64,000 nt of DNA, taken from NCBI GenBank assembly GCA_017303395.1, contig JAFLBN010000003.1, forward strand, positions 124,001-188,000, given 5' to 3'. The DNA is from Chitinophagales bacterium (GTDB lineage Bacteria; Bacteroidota; Bacteroidia; Chitinophagales; Chitinophagaceae). How positions within the stretch are numbered: position 1 is the first letter of the stretch; the number at the start of each line of letters is the position of its first letter. Under the pieces are notes generated by a model. That model was not told where the DNA came from. It made no database searches and saw nothing but the letters and a program-made list of their open reading frames with translations. A program made the position numbers and the translations under genes. This document shows, in pieces, positions 8,182 to 17,500 of the stretch.

Positions 8182-9372
8182 ATGAAAAGATTTCTACATG
8201 TCTTACTGATAGTTTTATCAGTTCCACTTTCTTGCAAAAAACTGGAACCTGCTGCACCTGAAGATCATGAAACATTAGATGGCCCTGTAGAAGGCTTATC
8301 TGATGAACAACGTGCAATGTTCCTTAAAGGTGACATAGCTTTTAACAATGATGTATTCACGAAAGAAACAGGGTTAGGTCCACTGTTTGTTTCGACTTCA
8401 TGTGGTAGTTGTCATGCCGGGGATGGTAAAGGTCATCCGTTTACTACCCTTACCCGTTTTGGGCAAATCAATGAGCAAGGAAATCTCTTTTTACATGCCG
8501 GAGGGCCACAACTTCAAAACAGGGCAATACCAAGCCACCAGCCCGAAACAATTCCAGCCGCTGCAACTTTCTCCAAATTCACCCCTCCCGCAAATACAGG
8601 CCTTGGTTTTTTAGATGCTGTATCAGATGCAGATATTCTTGCAATGGCAGACCCCAATGATGCAGATGGCGATGGTATCAGTGGCGTGGCGAATTGGGTT
8701 TCATTAAAGAACTATATAACATTACGTGAGGGAAGTATCGATAATACAGGTAAGTATATCGGCAGGTTTGGCAAAAAAGGGGCAGCTTATAATCTTTTAC
8801 AACAAACTGCCGGTGCCTATAACCAGGATATGGGCATTGTATCCACTTATGAGCCCTATGACACCTTTAGTGGAGAAGAAATTGATCCTGAAGTAAGTAA
8901 TCAAACCGTACAGCATGTTGTATTCTATTTAAAGACACTAAAAGCACCGGTTCCCAGAAATATAAATGACCCGGGCGTCCTTGCAGGTAAGGGGCTATTT
9001 ACACAAATCAATTGCAGTAAGTGTCACGTAACCGAATTAAAGACAAGTAGGTCTTCAATTGCTGCGTTGTCTTATCAAACATTCGCTCCATATACTGATT
9101 TGCTGCTGCACGATATGGGGAATGCGCTGGATGACGGATATACAGAAGGCAGTGCAAAAACCTACGAATGGAGGACCCCTCCACTTTGGGGCTTGGGGCT
9201 TGCTAAAATATCACAAGGTGGGTCTTATTATTTACTACATGATGGCAGGGCAAGGAGTATAGAAGAGGCTATTTTATTACATGGTGGGGAAGCTGCGTAT
9301 ACACGTGATAAATACAAAGCACTCTCAAAAGAGGAAAAACAAAAATTAATCACTTTCCTGGAAAGCTTATAA
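8182..9372 (+). CDS. Di-heme oxidoreductase (CxxCH thiol oxidoreductase / peroxidase-like) lipoprotein
   Basis: The ATG at 8182 gives a proper lipoprotein signal (MKRFLHVLLIVLSVPLSC), so it is preferred to an ATG five codons upstream. The mature protein has two c-type haem sites: CGSCH at residues 74-78 and CSKCH at 278-282. The downstream HDMG and HDGRARSIEEAI segments are typical of the bacterial di-haem oxidoreductase family related to MauG and cytochrome c peroxidases. It would sit on the outer face of a membrane and move electrons. It is the first gene of a three-gene unit with a Rieske protein two bases downstream and a porin, which suggests an envelope redox role. Confidence 0.85.
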   Translation: MKRFLHVLLIVLSVPLSCKKLEPAAPEDHETLDGPVEGLSDEQRAMFLKGDIAFNNDVFTKETGLGPLFVSTSCGSCHAGDGKGHPFTTLTRFGQINEQGNLFLHAGGPQLQNRAIPSHQPETIPAAATFSKFTPPANTGLGFLDAVSDADILAMADPNDADGDGISGVANWVSLKNYITLREGSIDNTGKYIGRFGKKGAAYNLLQQTAGAYNQDMGIVSTYEPYDTFSGEEIDPEVSNQTVQHVVFYLKTLKAPVPRNINDPGVLAGKGLFTQINCSKCHVTELKTSRSSIAALSYQTFAPYTDLLLHDMGNALDDGYTEGSAKTYEWRTPPLWGLGLAKISQGGSYYLLHDGRARSIEEAILLHGGEAAYTRDKYKALSKEEKQKLITFLESL

Positions 9373-9374
9373 AT

Positions 9375-9815
9375 ATGAACAGGAAAACGTTTCTCAAACA
9401 GGGTTGCTTTGCATGTATCAGCAGCAGTTTCCTATTGTCAGCATTAGAAAGCTGCACTGCTGTTAAGTATACCACCGGCAAACTGACTGATAAAGGAATA
9501 CTTGTCAGCCTGGATGATTTTATGTCCGGCGACAAAGTATTGTCTTATATTATTATCCGTAACGATGAACTGCAATTTCCAATTTGTATTTATCGCCTTG
9601 ATGCAAATAATTATAGTGCCTTATTCATGCAGTGCAGCCACCAAGGGGCTGAATTACAAGTATCTGGTGATCGGCTGGTATGCCCCGCACATGGCAGCGA
9701 ATTTGATAAACAAGGTCATGCTATGCAGGCTCCTGCAGCCGGTGATTTAAGAAAATTTTCCGTTGCCATTTCAGATAACTCATTATTTATTGATCTCAGA
9801 AAAGTACACTCTTGA
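9375..9815 (+). CDS. Rieske [2Fe-2S] domain lipoprotein or Tat-like exported protein
   Basis: A 146-residue exported protein. The N-terminus MNRKTFLKQGCFACISSS is short and hydrophobic, with a possible lipobox at LESC (Cys27). The Rieske motifs are C87-x-H89 (CSHQGAEL) and C103-x2-H106 (CPAHGSEFD), which bind a high-potential 2Fe-2S cluster. It is small and stands alone, unlike oxygenase or bc1 subunits. It lies two bases after the di-haem gene and overlaps the porin start in a TTGA junction, so the three are co-translated. It may pass electrons to or from the di-haem protein; this is inference from context. Confidence 0.85.
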   Translation: MNRKTFLKQGCFACISSSFLLSALESCTAVKYTTGKLTDKGILVSLDDFMSGDKVLSYIIIRNDELQFPICIYRLDANNYSALFMQCSHQGAELQVSGDRLVCPAHGSEFDKQGHAMQAPAAGDLRKFSVAISDNSLFIDLRKVHS

Positions 9816-11038
9816 AAAAGCTACTATTACTTACTACCGGACTAATCATAACAACAACGTCAATTGGACAAATAGACGCTACGCTGTTAAGAAAAAGGCA
9901 TGTGGATACTACCGGTACAATGCTTAATATGGATGCTGTTTACAACCGTCCTTTCCTTTCATTGGGCAAATTACCTGTTGCCTTAGGAGGTTATGCCGAA
10001 GCAAACTGGCAACACCTTGGCACAGATGGGATTACGGAAGGGCATCAGTTTCAAATGCGTAGATTAACACTATTCGTAGCATCCAGTATTGCTAAGCGCA
10101 TAAAATTCCTATCAGAAATAGAATTTGAAGATGGTACTAAAGAAATCAATATCGAATTTGCCGCAGTTGATGTCGAATTGCACCCTTTGTTGAATGTTCG
10201 CAGCGGAATTATTATGAATCCTATTGGTGCTTTCAATCAAAATCATGATGGACCTAAATGGGAATTTGTGGACAGGCCTGTTTCTGCAACACAATTATTA
10301 CCTGCTACATGGAGCAATGTGGGGTTTGGCCTTTATGGTAAGCTCTTTAAAAAGAATTGGGTGTTTGCATATGAAGCTTACTTAACCAATGGGTTTAATG
10401 ATCGGATCATTGATAACAGGGAAGGCAAAACATTTTTACCGGCAGCAAAGAAAAATAGAGACCGTTTTGAAGAAAGTTTTAATGGTGTCCCTTTGGCTAC
10501 AGTGAAAGCAGCTGTCAGACATCTCAAGATTGCTGAACTGGGCGTTTCTTATATGTCCGGTATTTACAATAAATTTGAAGATGACGGACTGCAGCTTGAT
10601 AAAAAACGTGCGGTAAATGTGCTGGCACTTGATGGTAACATGGTTGTACCTGAACTCCATACCTCCATTAATGCTGAATGGGCATGGATTTTTGTTGATG
10701 TACCCGAAACATATACACAACAATATGCAAAAACACAGTATGGCGGATTTATAGATATCATTCAGCCTTGTCATCGCGGAAAAATATTCGGATTTGAGAA
10801 CTCAACTATAAACATTGCGTGTAGATTAGAATATGTGGACTGGAATGTTGGCAAGTTCCGGGAAACAGGGGGAAATATTGCAGACCATCTCTGGGGTATT
10901 ATGCCTGGTATCAGTTGGCGCCCCTCTGCACAGACTGTATTGCGGCTTAACTATAAATACTATAACAAGATTGATATGCTTGGTAACCCACCTGCCAGAA
11001 CAGCTGGTTTTCAATGTGGTATTGCTACGTATTTTTAA
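9812..11038 (+). CDS. OprO/OprP-like phosphate-selective porin family protein
   Basis: A 408-residue outer-membrane beta-barrel with a signal peptide (MKKLLLLTTGLIITTTSIGQ). The start is TTG at 9812, whose last bases form the TGA stop of the Rieske gene. The segment QFQMRRLTLFVASSIAKRIK and the alternating aromatic strands (e.g. LRLNYKYYNK near the C-terminus, ending in TYF) fit the porin_O/P family. The terminal aromatic residue is the usual barrel-assembly signal. Substrate specificity is not certain; members are often mis-named phosphate porins. It is the last gene of the di-haem and Rieske unit and is convergent with the copper oxidase gene, 41 bases away. Confidence 0.75.
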   Translation: MKKLLLLTTGLIITTTSIGQIDATLLRKRHVDTTGTMLNMDAVYNRPFLSLGKLPVALGGYAEANWQHLGTDGITEGHQFQMRRLTLFVASSIAKRIKFLSEIEFEDGTKEINIEFAAVDVELHPLLNVRSGIIMNPIGAFNQNHDGPKWEFVDRPVSATQLLPATWSNVGFGLYGKLFKKNWVFAYEAYLTNGFNDRIIDNREGKTFLPAAKKNRDRFEESFNGVPLATVKAAVRHLKIAELGVSYMSGIYNKFEDDGLQLDKKRAVNVLALDGNMVVPELHTSINAEWAWIFVDVPETYTQQYAKTQYGGFIDIIQPCHRGKIFGFENSTINIACRLEYVDWNVGKFRETGGNIADHLWGIMPGISWRPSAQTVLRLNYKYYNKIDMLGNPPARTAGFQCGIATYF

Positions 11039-11079
11039 ATACCAACGCAATTTATTCTACTACAAATACATTTTTCTGA

Positions 11080-13731
11080 TCAATAGATAATGGTTAAACC
11101 TGCACCTAGTCCCATATCACTATCATAGTGGCTGGATACAGCAAAATATTTTGTGAATATATAGCGCACGCCTGCCATATATTCCCGGTCAGTATTGACC
11201 ATAAAATTCAGGCGAAGCTGTTTAGCAACCGGGATATCCTCCCTGCTTAACTGAAATCTTGCTTTCCCGTTACCATCGATACGCATATCTGCAATGAGCA
11301 GCATTGGGAGGATATATTGCACACCCAACACCGCTGTTTTTCTGTTATTCTTATTACTGGTCTGACCAAATAAATTATAAGCTTCGTCTTTACGTATACC
11401 GGATGCCGATTTATAATGGTAGTCGAATCCCGCGTATACATACCACCATTGCATTTTTCCAAAATATCTTCCGACGCTTGTTTCGCTTTCATACCCATGG
11501 TGATCTTGATATCCAAGATGCCATAAAGACTCAAACCGCCAGCGTGTATTAGTCAGCATAGCACGTCCATCACTCCCATTACTTTCAAGGCCTATTTCGG
11601 CCATTGCATGAAAGCTCCGATCATCCTGAAATAATTTTCGCTGCGCATAGTTCCTGTTAGGAATATCCGGGTTAGGCGGACTGTTCTGATAGCTGAAAAT
11701 CTTACCCATACCGCTCATCATGTGATATAGTATATGACAGTGAAAGAACCAGTCACCACTTTCCGTAGTGGCAAATTCTATAGTATCCCTTTCCATAGGC
11801 ATGATATCAAGTGTATTCTTCAGCGGTGCATATGCACCTTGTCCATTCAGCACACGGAAGAAATGACCATGCATATGCATTGGATGTCGCATCATTGTAT
11901 TGTTAAAGAGTACAATACGAATAATTTCGCCTTTTTTTATCCATATACGTTTTGCCTCTGAAACCGTTTTGTTATCAATGGTCCAAACATAACGGTTCAT
12001 ATTGCCCGTGAGATTGAAATGAAAAGTACGCGTATCCCAGTCATTGGGCAAGGTGGTTTTATGTGGGGCCCGCAACATAGCGTAATTCAGGGTCACTATA
12101 TTTGAATTACCCATATTCATATTCATGCCTTCCATATTACCAGTTCCTTTTGAAGGAGGCATCTGAGCAATTTTATGATCTGCATGCATATCCATTTGCT
12201 TCTCCATTGTGGTATCAGTTTCCATCCCTTCCATGTCCATCATATTATCTTCCCCATCGGTAATCTCGGGATACATAACCGTATTCATATCCATCATCTG
12301 ATTGGTCATTTTCATGCCAGGCATTTCCTTCATGTCGCCATTCATTTTCATCATCCCATTCATCATTTTCATCCCTTCAAAATACTTCAGCTTCGGTAAC
12401 CGATCTGCAGGCATTAACATTCCCTTGCCTAGCCATATGGAAGCATGCTTGGTACGATCTTCGGGAGTTACCAGAAATTCATAACGCATATCATCCGGAA
12501 TATTGACTATAATATCATAGGTTTCTGCAGTGCCTATGATAAGCCGGTCTACGGTTACTGGTTGCACGTCCTCCCCATCATTGGCGACAACAGTCATTTT
12601 GCCGCCTGCATAAGTAAGCCAGAAATATGACGAGGCCCCACCGTTCACGATACGCAGTTTTACCCAGTCACCTTTCTTGTATAGCGAAAATATCTTCGTG
12701 GTATCACCGTTGACCAGGAAACGATCATAAGCTACATCACTGACATCCATAGCAAGCATACGCTTCCATTCATTACCAATTTTTGTTCCAAAATGTTTGG
12801 CACGAATAGCTTCTGCATAACTTTGCACTGTATTCTTCTTTATCGCAAACCAGTCAGTCTGGTTGCGTAAACTCCGATCAATTTCATGGGGCTTCATATC
12901 AGCCCATTCACTAAGCACAATAGTTTGCTGCTTAATATCAGGTTCTTCCCTTTTATAAAATATCAATGCACCATACATTCCGCTTTGTTCCTGTACTTTG
13001 GTATGTGAGTGATACCAGTACGTACCGTTCTGAACGATTGGGAAACGAAAAACATGTGTCTGTCCCGGTTTAATAGGTGCTGTCGTAAGATATGGTACGC
13101 CATCTTCTTTATTGGGAAGAATGATGCCATGCCAGTGTATGGATGTTTCATGATGCATGGTATTGTGAACATGAATCTCAGCAGTATCTCCTTGTGTAAA
13201 GAAAAGTGTTGGTGCCGGAATGGAGCCGTTGATTGCAATAGCTTTTCTCCTTTTACCCGTATAATTGACGATGGTATCAGCGACGTATAGATCATAACGT
13301 ATCGTTCGGGGCGGTTTAGCTTTGATCGTTTTTATCACAGACGAAGCGATGATTGCTTTTTGTTCTTCCTGGCTAACGTTGTGTTTCGGGTTATTACCCA
13401 TATTCATATTGCCGTGTACGCTATGATCTTCAGCAGCAGCAGCTTTTTTAGCTTTTTCTGGTTGTGCATTGTCCATGTTATTCATGTTATGATGCATTCC
13501 TGAACCCTGATCTTTTTGGCCCTTAGGCATATTTTCCGGTTGTGAATTCACGGCTTTTTTTGCCTGTTTCTTCACCAGTGTCATCCCACATTTAGGGCAT
13601 TTGCCTGGTTGGTTGCTCCTTATTTCAGGATGCATCGTACATGTATAATAGAAGTCTTTGTTTTTTTTGTTCTGTGCAAGTAAGAAGCCCAACGGTAAGA
13701 CTAGAGCGATCAACAGCAATATGTATCTCAT
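11080..13731 (-). CDS. Multicopper oxidase fused to N-terminal metal-binding domain and C-terminal CopB-like barrel
   Basis: This 883-residue periplasmic or outer-membrane protein oxidises Cu(I). After a signal peptide (1-20) comes a heavy-metal-binding domain (about 29-54: YTCTMHPEI, CPKCGMTLV). Three cupredoxin domains follow with HWHG (199-202), WYHSH (239-243), HPMHMHGHFF and FHCHILYHMMSGMG, which supply the type 1 and trinuclear copper ligands. A Met-rich insert (about 455-545, MKMMNGMMKMNG and similar) should bind Cu(I). Residues from about 700 to the end (LFQDDRSFHAMAEIG...GLTIIY) match the CopB outer-membrane protein family. In Proteobacteria CopA-like oxidase and CopB are separate genes, so here they are one chain. 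It is the last gene of the long copper operon. Confidence 0.88.
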   Translation of the reverse strand: MRYILLLIALVLPLGFLLAQNKKNKDFYYTCTMHPEIRSNQPGKCPKCGMTLVKKQAKKAVNSQPENMPKGQKDQGSGMHHNMNNMDNAQPEKAKKAAAAEDHSVHGNMNMGNNPKHNVSQEEQKAIIASSVIKTIKAKPPRTIRYDLYVADTIVNYTGKRRKAIAINGSIPAPTLFFTQGDTAEIHVHNTMHHETSIHWHGIILPNKEDGVPYLTTAPIKPGQTHVFRFPIVQNGTYWYHSHTKVQEQSGMYGALIFYKREEPDIKQQTIVLSEWADMKPHEIDRSLRNQTDWFAIKKNTVQSYAEAIRAKHFGTKIGNEWKRMLAMDVSDVAYDRFLVNGDTTKIFSLYKKGDWVKLRIVNGGASSYFWLTYAGGKMTVVANDGEDVQPVTVDRLIIGTAETYDIIVNIPDDMRYEFLVTPEDRTKHASIWLGKGMLMPADRLPKLKYFEGMKMMNGMMKMNGDMKEMPGMKMTNQMMDMNTVMYPEITDGEDNMMDMEGMETDTTMEKQMDMHADHKIAQMPPSKGTGNMEGMNMNMGNSNIVTLNYAMLRAPHKTTLPNDWDTRTFHFNLTGNMNRYVWTIDNKTVSEAKRIWIKKGEIIRIVLFNNTMMRHPMHMHGHFFRVLNGQGAYAPLKNTLDIMPMERDTIEFATTESGDWFFHCHILYHMMSGMGKIFSYQNSPPNPDIPNRNYAQRKLFQDDRSFHAMAEIGLESNGSDGRAMLTNTRWRFESLWHLGYQDHHGYESETSVGRYFGKMQWWYVYAGFDYHYKSASGIRKDEAYNLFGQTSNKNNRKTAVLGVQYILPMLLIADMRIDGNGKARFQLSREDIPVAKQLRLNFMVNTDREYMAGVRYIFTKYFAVSSHYDSDMGLGAGLTIIY

Positions 13732-13772
13732 GTAATTATTTTAAAAAGTAACAAATAATTGTGCCGGATAGT

Positions 13773-14261
13773 CTAATGGGCATCTTTCAATTTTTGTTTC
13801 ATAAACTGAATTTCGCGCTCCTGTGCGGAGATAATACTATCAGCGAGCGCTTTTACTTCTGGATCAGATAAATGGGCCTCTTTTACCATTAATATTGCTG
13901 CTGCGTGATGTGGTATCATCGATTTCAGAAATTGAGGATCCTTAACTCCCGCCTGTGTCCTTATCAAAGTAAAGCAGGTAATACCCATCAAAAAGCTCGC
14001 ACCCACCAAAATAATATTCATTTTTCGGGAGGGGTACATATTTCGCATCAGCAGTAATTCAATAACCACCATTGCTGCGGTCATCAAACCGGCCATATAG
14101 AACTGGTTGATATTCGGGATAACATTCTGAAACTTATCAACCATAGCGTACATAAGCAAGTACATAGCAAAAAAGGACACTATGGCCATGTTTGCCAGCT
14201 TGCTGTACATAGAACCACGCTTATTCGGCCCGGAATGGCTATGCATGTTATGTTTTTCCAT
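13773..14261 (-). CDS. DUF305 domain membrane protein
   Basis: The start at 14261 (MEKHNMHSHSGPNKRG) is chosen because the longer reading would overlap the upstream gene and adds an unlikely extension. The protein of about 162 residues has three hydrophobic helices (MAIVSFFAMYLLMYAM, AGLMTAAMVVIELLLM, IILVGASFLMGITCF) and then a short DUF305 segment with FLKSMIPHHAAAILMVKEA and QEREIQFMKQ. DUF305 is a ferritin-like four-helix family often found in copper and silver clusters. The paired His-His and the N-terminal HxHSH could bind metal. It follows the haem-binding protein gene closely in the copper operon. Confidence 0.75.
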   Translation of the reverse strand: MEKHNMHSHSGPNKRGSMYSKLANMAIVSFFAMYLLMYAMVDKFQNVIPNINQFYMAGLMTAAMVVIELLLMRNMYPSRKMNIILVGASFLMGITCFTLIRTQAGVKDPQFLKSMIPHHAAAILMVKEAHLSDPEVKALADSIISAQEREIQFMKQKLKDAH

Positions 14262-14286
14262 CTCTACAATTTTAAATTGTGAACAT

Positions 14287-14751
14287 TTAATTGTCAAGGG
14301 TTAATGCGGTGCTATCTGCCCAATGGATAATTGCAAGTTTCTCAATATCCGACAGGCGGGCAGCGCGGTGTAGCCAGAGATAGGAGGACAGGGGCATTTC
14401 CTCTTTACGGACCACATTCGCAACAGATTTCAGTTTATTACTTTGTTTCCTTGGTGAATAAGAACCGAATTCACTGAAGTTCAATTCAGATTTGCCTTTA
14501 CGGATATGATTGCTCATAAACCATGCCATTGGCTGAGTAGAGGCATACCACGGGTATGCTGTATTATTGCTATGGCAATCATAGCAGGATTGCTGCAGTA
14601 GTTGTTGCACCTTGAATGGTACATTCACAACTACTGACAAATCAGTTTCCAAAGGTTGTCGCTGAGTATTGCGTATAGGCCGCCAAAACTGTATTCCAAT
14701 AAATACAATAGTCGCCGCCAACAATATTTTTCTGGATATCTTCATTATCAC
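14287..14751 (-). CDS. Haem-binding domain protein, single CxxCH
   Basis: A 154-residue protein with one N-terminal membrane anchor (KILLAATIVFIGIQF) and one c-type haem motif, CYDCH (around residue 56), followed by NNTAYPWYASTQP and the typical IRKGKSELNFSEF. This matches the Bacteroidota haem_bd family of periplasmic monohaem proteins. It ends with a helix pair around EEMPLSSYLWLHR. The stop of the upstream DUF3347 gene and this start share base 14751. Its place inside a copper operon suggests electron transfer linked to copper oxidation, but this is not proven. Confidence 0.85.
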   Translation of the reverse strand: MIMKISRKILLAATIVFIGIQFWRPIRNTQRQPLETDLSVVVNVPFKVQQLLQQSCYDCHSNNTAYPWYASTQPMAWFMSNHIRKGKSELNFSEFGSYSPRKQSNKLKSVANVVRKEEMPLSSYLWLHRAARLSDIEKLAIIHWADSTALTLDN

Positions 14752-15320
14752 TACTTGATTTCTTCCTGTACTTCACCGCATTCCTGCATCTGGCTGCCGA
14801 AGTATGGATTTTTAATATCTTTCATTTCACTTATCCAGAATGCACCTTTTCCTTCAGCTGCCATCGGGCAAAAATCTTTATATAAAGTCTGGCCTGAACC
14901 AAATGCTTTTATAAGGTCATATACATCCTTGCTCAGCATTTCAAAATGCTCACGCTGATGATCTATCTTGTCCACATTAGCGTTAATATGCTCTGCATTT
15001 TCCTTGATGTCATCTGCGACAGCCATGTAAACCTTATGTTTTTGCTCTTCCATACCGGCCATATCAATACCTTTCATAGCTGACAATATATCATTACTAG
15101 CCGTTGCAGCACCCTTAGCATCATCAGCTGCCAATGCATTTTTCAAGTGCAGGTAACCAGTGATAATACCGCTTACAGGTGAGGCCGCCGCTGGTGCAAC
15201 TTGTTCAGCTCCATTAACAACGGCGGTATCGCCTGCAGTGGCTGAATTATTTGATGCGCTGTTATTGCAGGCAGTAAATGCTGTCAGGATAATTGCAGAT
15301 CCAAAAATGATTCTTTTCAT
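14751..15320 (-). CDS. DUF3347 domain lipoprotein
   Basis: A 189-residue lipoprotein (signal MKRIIFGSAIILTAFTAC). The helical core includes ITGYLHLKNALAADDAKGA and ends with LYKDFCPMAAEGKGAFWIS and QMQECGEV, with conserved Cys and Met residues. DUF3347 occurs in Bacteroidota next to or fused with CusB-like adaptors, and likely binds copper in the periplasm through the C-P-M and M-x-x-C-G motifs. A paralogue lies at 17501, on the other side of the ATPase gene. The two share the C-terminal motif but differ in length of the linker. Confidence 0.82.
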   Translation of the reverse strand: MKRIIFGSAIILTAFTACNNSASNNSATAGDTAVVNGAEQVAPAAASPVSGIITGYLHLKNALAADDAKGAATASNDILSAMKGIDMAGMEEQKHKVYMAVADDIKENAEHINANVDKIDHQREHFEMLSKDVYDLIKAFGSGQTLYKDFCPMAAEGKGAFWISEMKDIKNPYFGSQMQECGEVQEEIK

Positions 15321-15370
15321 GTTATTGTTTTTTATTGTTAAAGAAAAAATTGAAAACTTGAATTTTGATT

Positions 15371-17440
15371 TTACCTTACTCTCAGAAATTGAGCATTAAT
15401 TGCGACAATAATTGTACTAAGGCTCATTAATACAGCTCCCATTTCGGGACTTAGCATAAATGTCGGATAAAGCACACCTGCTGCAAGAGGGATAGCAATT
15501 ACATTGTATCCTACTGCCCATATCAGATTCTGAATCATTTTCCGATAAGTGGCTCTGCCGAATGAGATCATTTGTACCACATCTTTCGGATCACTATTGA
15601 CAAGAATGATATCAGCAGTTTCAGCTGCTACATCAGTGCCTGAACCGACTGCGATACCGACATCTGCCATCGCCAATGCAGGGGCATCATTAACACCATC
15701 GCCGGTCATTGCGACGATTTCGCCTTTCTGCTGAAATTCTATTACTTTTTGTTGCTTTTCATGCGGAAGGACATTTGCCAAATAGCCATCCATATTTAAT
15801 TGCGTTGCGACAGCCGCAGCTATACGATCATTATCGCCCGTCAATAAAAAGGACTTGATATGCATAGCTTTTAGGTCAGCAATCGCCTGTCTTGCGGTTT
15901 CGCGTATAGTATCTGCGAGCGAGATTACACCTACTGGCTGATCGTCTATCAGAAGAAAGTTAACTGTATCTGTAGACTGGTTAATGCTTTCTGGAATAGC
16001 CGGCTGTTCTTTTTGTTCCTGTCGGAAATAATTTGGACCGGCAGCGACTATTTTTTTCCCTTTGACTAAGCCGCTTACACCTACCCCTTGGATATAAATG
16101 AAGTCTTGAGATGGCCATAATGTTAAGTTGCTATCTTTTAACTTTTTAAGTATACCATGTGCGATGTGATGTTCCGAATGTTGTTGAACCGCTGCCGCGT
16201 ACTGTAATATTTCATCTGCAGTAAAGTTTTGATCTAAAGGCAATATTTGCTGAACCTCATGAGCTCCCTTAGTCAACGTACCTGTTTTGTCAAAAATAAT
16301 TGTTGTGAGTTTTCTTGCATTTTCAAATGCCGTCCGGTTACGGATCAGCAAACCGTGTGTTGCAGACAAGCTAGTGGACACAGCAACTACCAGGGGGATA
16401 GCAACGCCCAATGCATGGGGACATGATGTAACCATAACAGTTACCATTCGCTCCAGTGCAAAAGACAGATCTTTCCCTGCGGATAACCAAACGATAAATG
16501 TGACAACACCTACGCTGATAGAAATAATGGTGAGCCATCGCGCTACCTGACTTGCGAGATTTTCAGTTTTTGACTTAGTGTTTTGCGCTGATTGTACCAT
16601 AGTGACAATCTTGTTCAGATAGCTATCCTTACCTGTGCCGCTCACCTGCACCCTCAAAACACCATCTCCGTTTACAGCGCCCCCGATCAGCGTGTCATTC
16701 TTTACTTTTTTAATCGGGTCACTTTCACCTGTGAGCATACTTTCATTCACGTAGGAAATGCCATCCATAACCCATCCATCTGCAGGGATCTTTTCTCCTG
16801 GTTTAACCTGAAGCACATCGTCTTTCTTCAATTCCTGTAGAGATATGTCTGTAACTTGACCATCTCTTTCGATATGTACAATTGAAGGCAATAGCGCAAC
16901 TAAGGATTGGAGTGCGCGTGAGGCAGCCATTTGCGAACGCATTTCCAGCCAATGCCCCAACAACATGATATCGATCAGGGTAGCCAGTTCCCAGAAAAAA
17001 TCCATACCCTGTAATCCGAATGCAACAGCGACACTGTAGATATAAGCAGTTGTGATAGCCACAGCAACCAATGTCATCATACCGGGGTTTGCTCTTTTCA
17101 GTTCTCTGACCATCCCGGTTAGAAATGGCATACCACCATAAAAATAAATGAAGCTGCTCAGCATCAATAATACATAGCTATCGCCAGCAAACTTGATGGT
17201 TATACCTGACCATTGCTGTATCATATGTGATAGCAGAAGTACCGGAGCAGTGATAATAAGGCATATCCAGAAACGAATTAAAAAATCATGCGTATGGTGA
17301 CCTGCATGAGCATCTTGACTGCCGGCATGATCCCTCTCTTTCATATGTGATTGTGTGGCGGGGCTATCATGGGCGTGATCATGATCATGCCCATGATCTG
17401 CATGCTGATGGTGCTTGTTCTGATTATGTTGATGTTCCAT
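15371..17440 (-). CDS. copB: CopB-type copper/silver P1B-ATPase (CPH motif)
   Basis: About 689 residues from the ATG at 17440, which begins a His-rich tail (MEHQHNQNKHHQHADHGHDH) instead of an HMA domain. An upstream ATG 14 codons earlier is less likely. The ion-site motif in TM6 is SCPHALG, diagnostic of P1B-3 pumps that export Cu(II) or Ag(I). TGES, DKTGTLTKG with the phosphorylated Asp, and MTGDGVNDAPALA are all present, so it should be active. It lies in the inner membrane and sits between two DUF3347 genes in the copper operon. A close paralogue is at 61711. Confidence 0.92.
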   Translation of the reverse strand: MEHQHNQNKHHQHADHGHDHDHAHDSPATQSHMKERDHAGSQDAHAGHHTHDFLIRFWICLIITAPVLLLSHMIQQWSGITIKFAGDSYVLLMLSSFIYFYGGMPFLTGMVRELKRANPGMMTLVAVAITTAYIYSVAVAFGLQGMDFFWELATLIDIMLLGHWLEMRSQMAASRALQSLVALLPSIVHIERDGQVTDISLQELKKDDVLQVKPGEKIPADGWVMDGISYVNESMLTGESDPIKKVKNDTLIGGAVNGDGVLRVQVSGTGKDSYLNKIVTMVQSAQNTKSKTENLASQVARWLTIISISVGVVTFIVWLSAGKDLSFALERMVTVMVTSCPHALGVAIPLVVAVSTSLSATHGLLIRNRTAFENARKLTTIIFDKTGTLTKGAHEVQQILPLDQNFTADEILQYAAAVQQHSEHHIAHGILKKLKDSNLTLWPSQDFIYIQGVGVSGLVKGKKIVAAGPNYFRQEQKEQPAIPESINQSTDTVNFLLIDDQPVGVISLADTIRETARQAIADLKAMHIKSFLLTGDNDRIAAAVATQLNMDGYLANVLPHEKQQKVIEFQQKGEIVAMTGDGVNDAPALAMADVGIAVGSGTDVAAETADIILVNSDPKDVVQMISFGRATYRKMIQNLIWAVGYNVIAIPLAAGVLYPTFMLSPEMGAVLMSLSTIIVAINAQFLRVR

Positions 17441-17500
17441 ACTTAGCTCATTGTTTGATTGAAGAAGGTCTCGGATTATCAATCTGTATTATTTGTTTTA

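Noticed and set aside
12175..12484. Plus-strand frames rich in His and Ile inside the multicopper oxidase gene
   Set aside because: They are the complement of the Met-rich insert (ATG and CAT codons), so the composition is a shadow effect.
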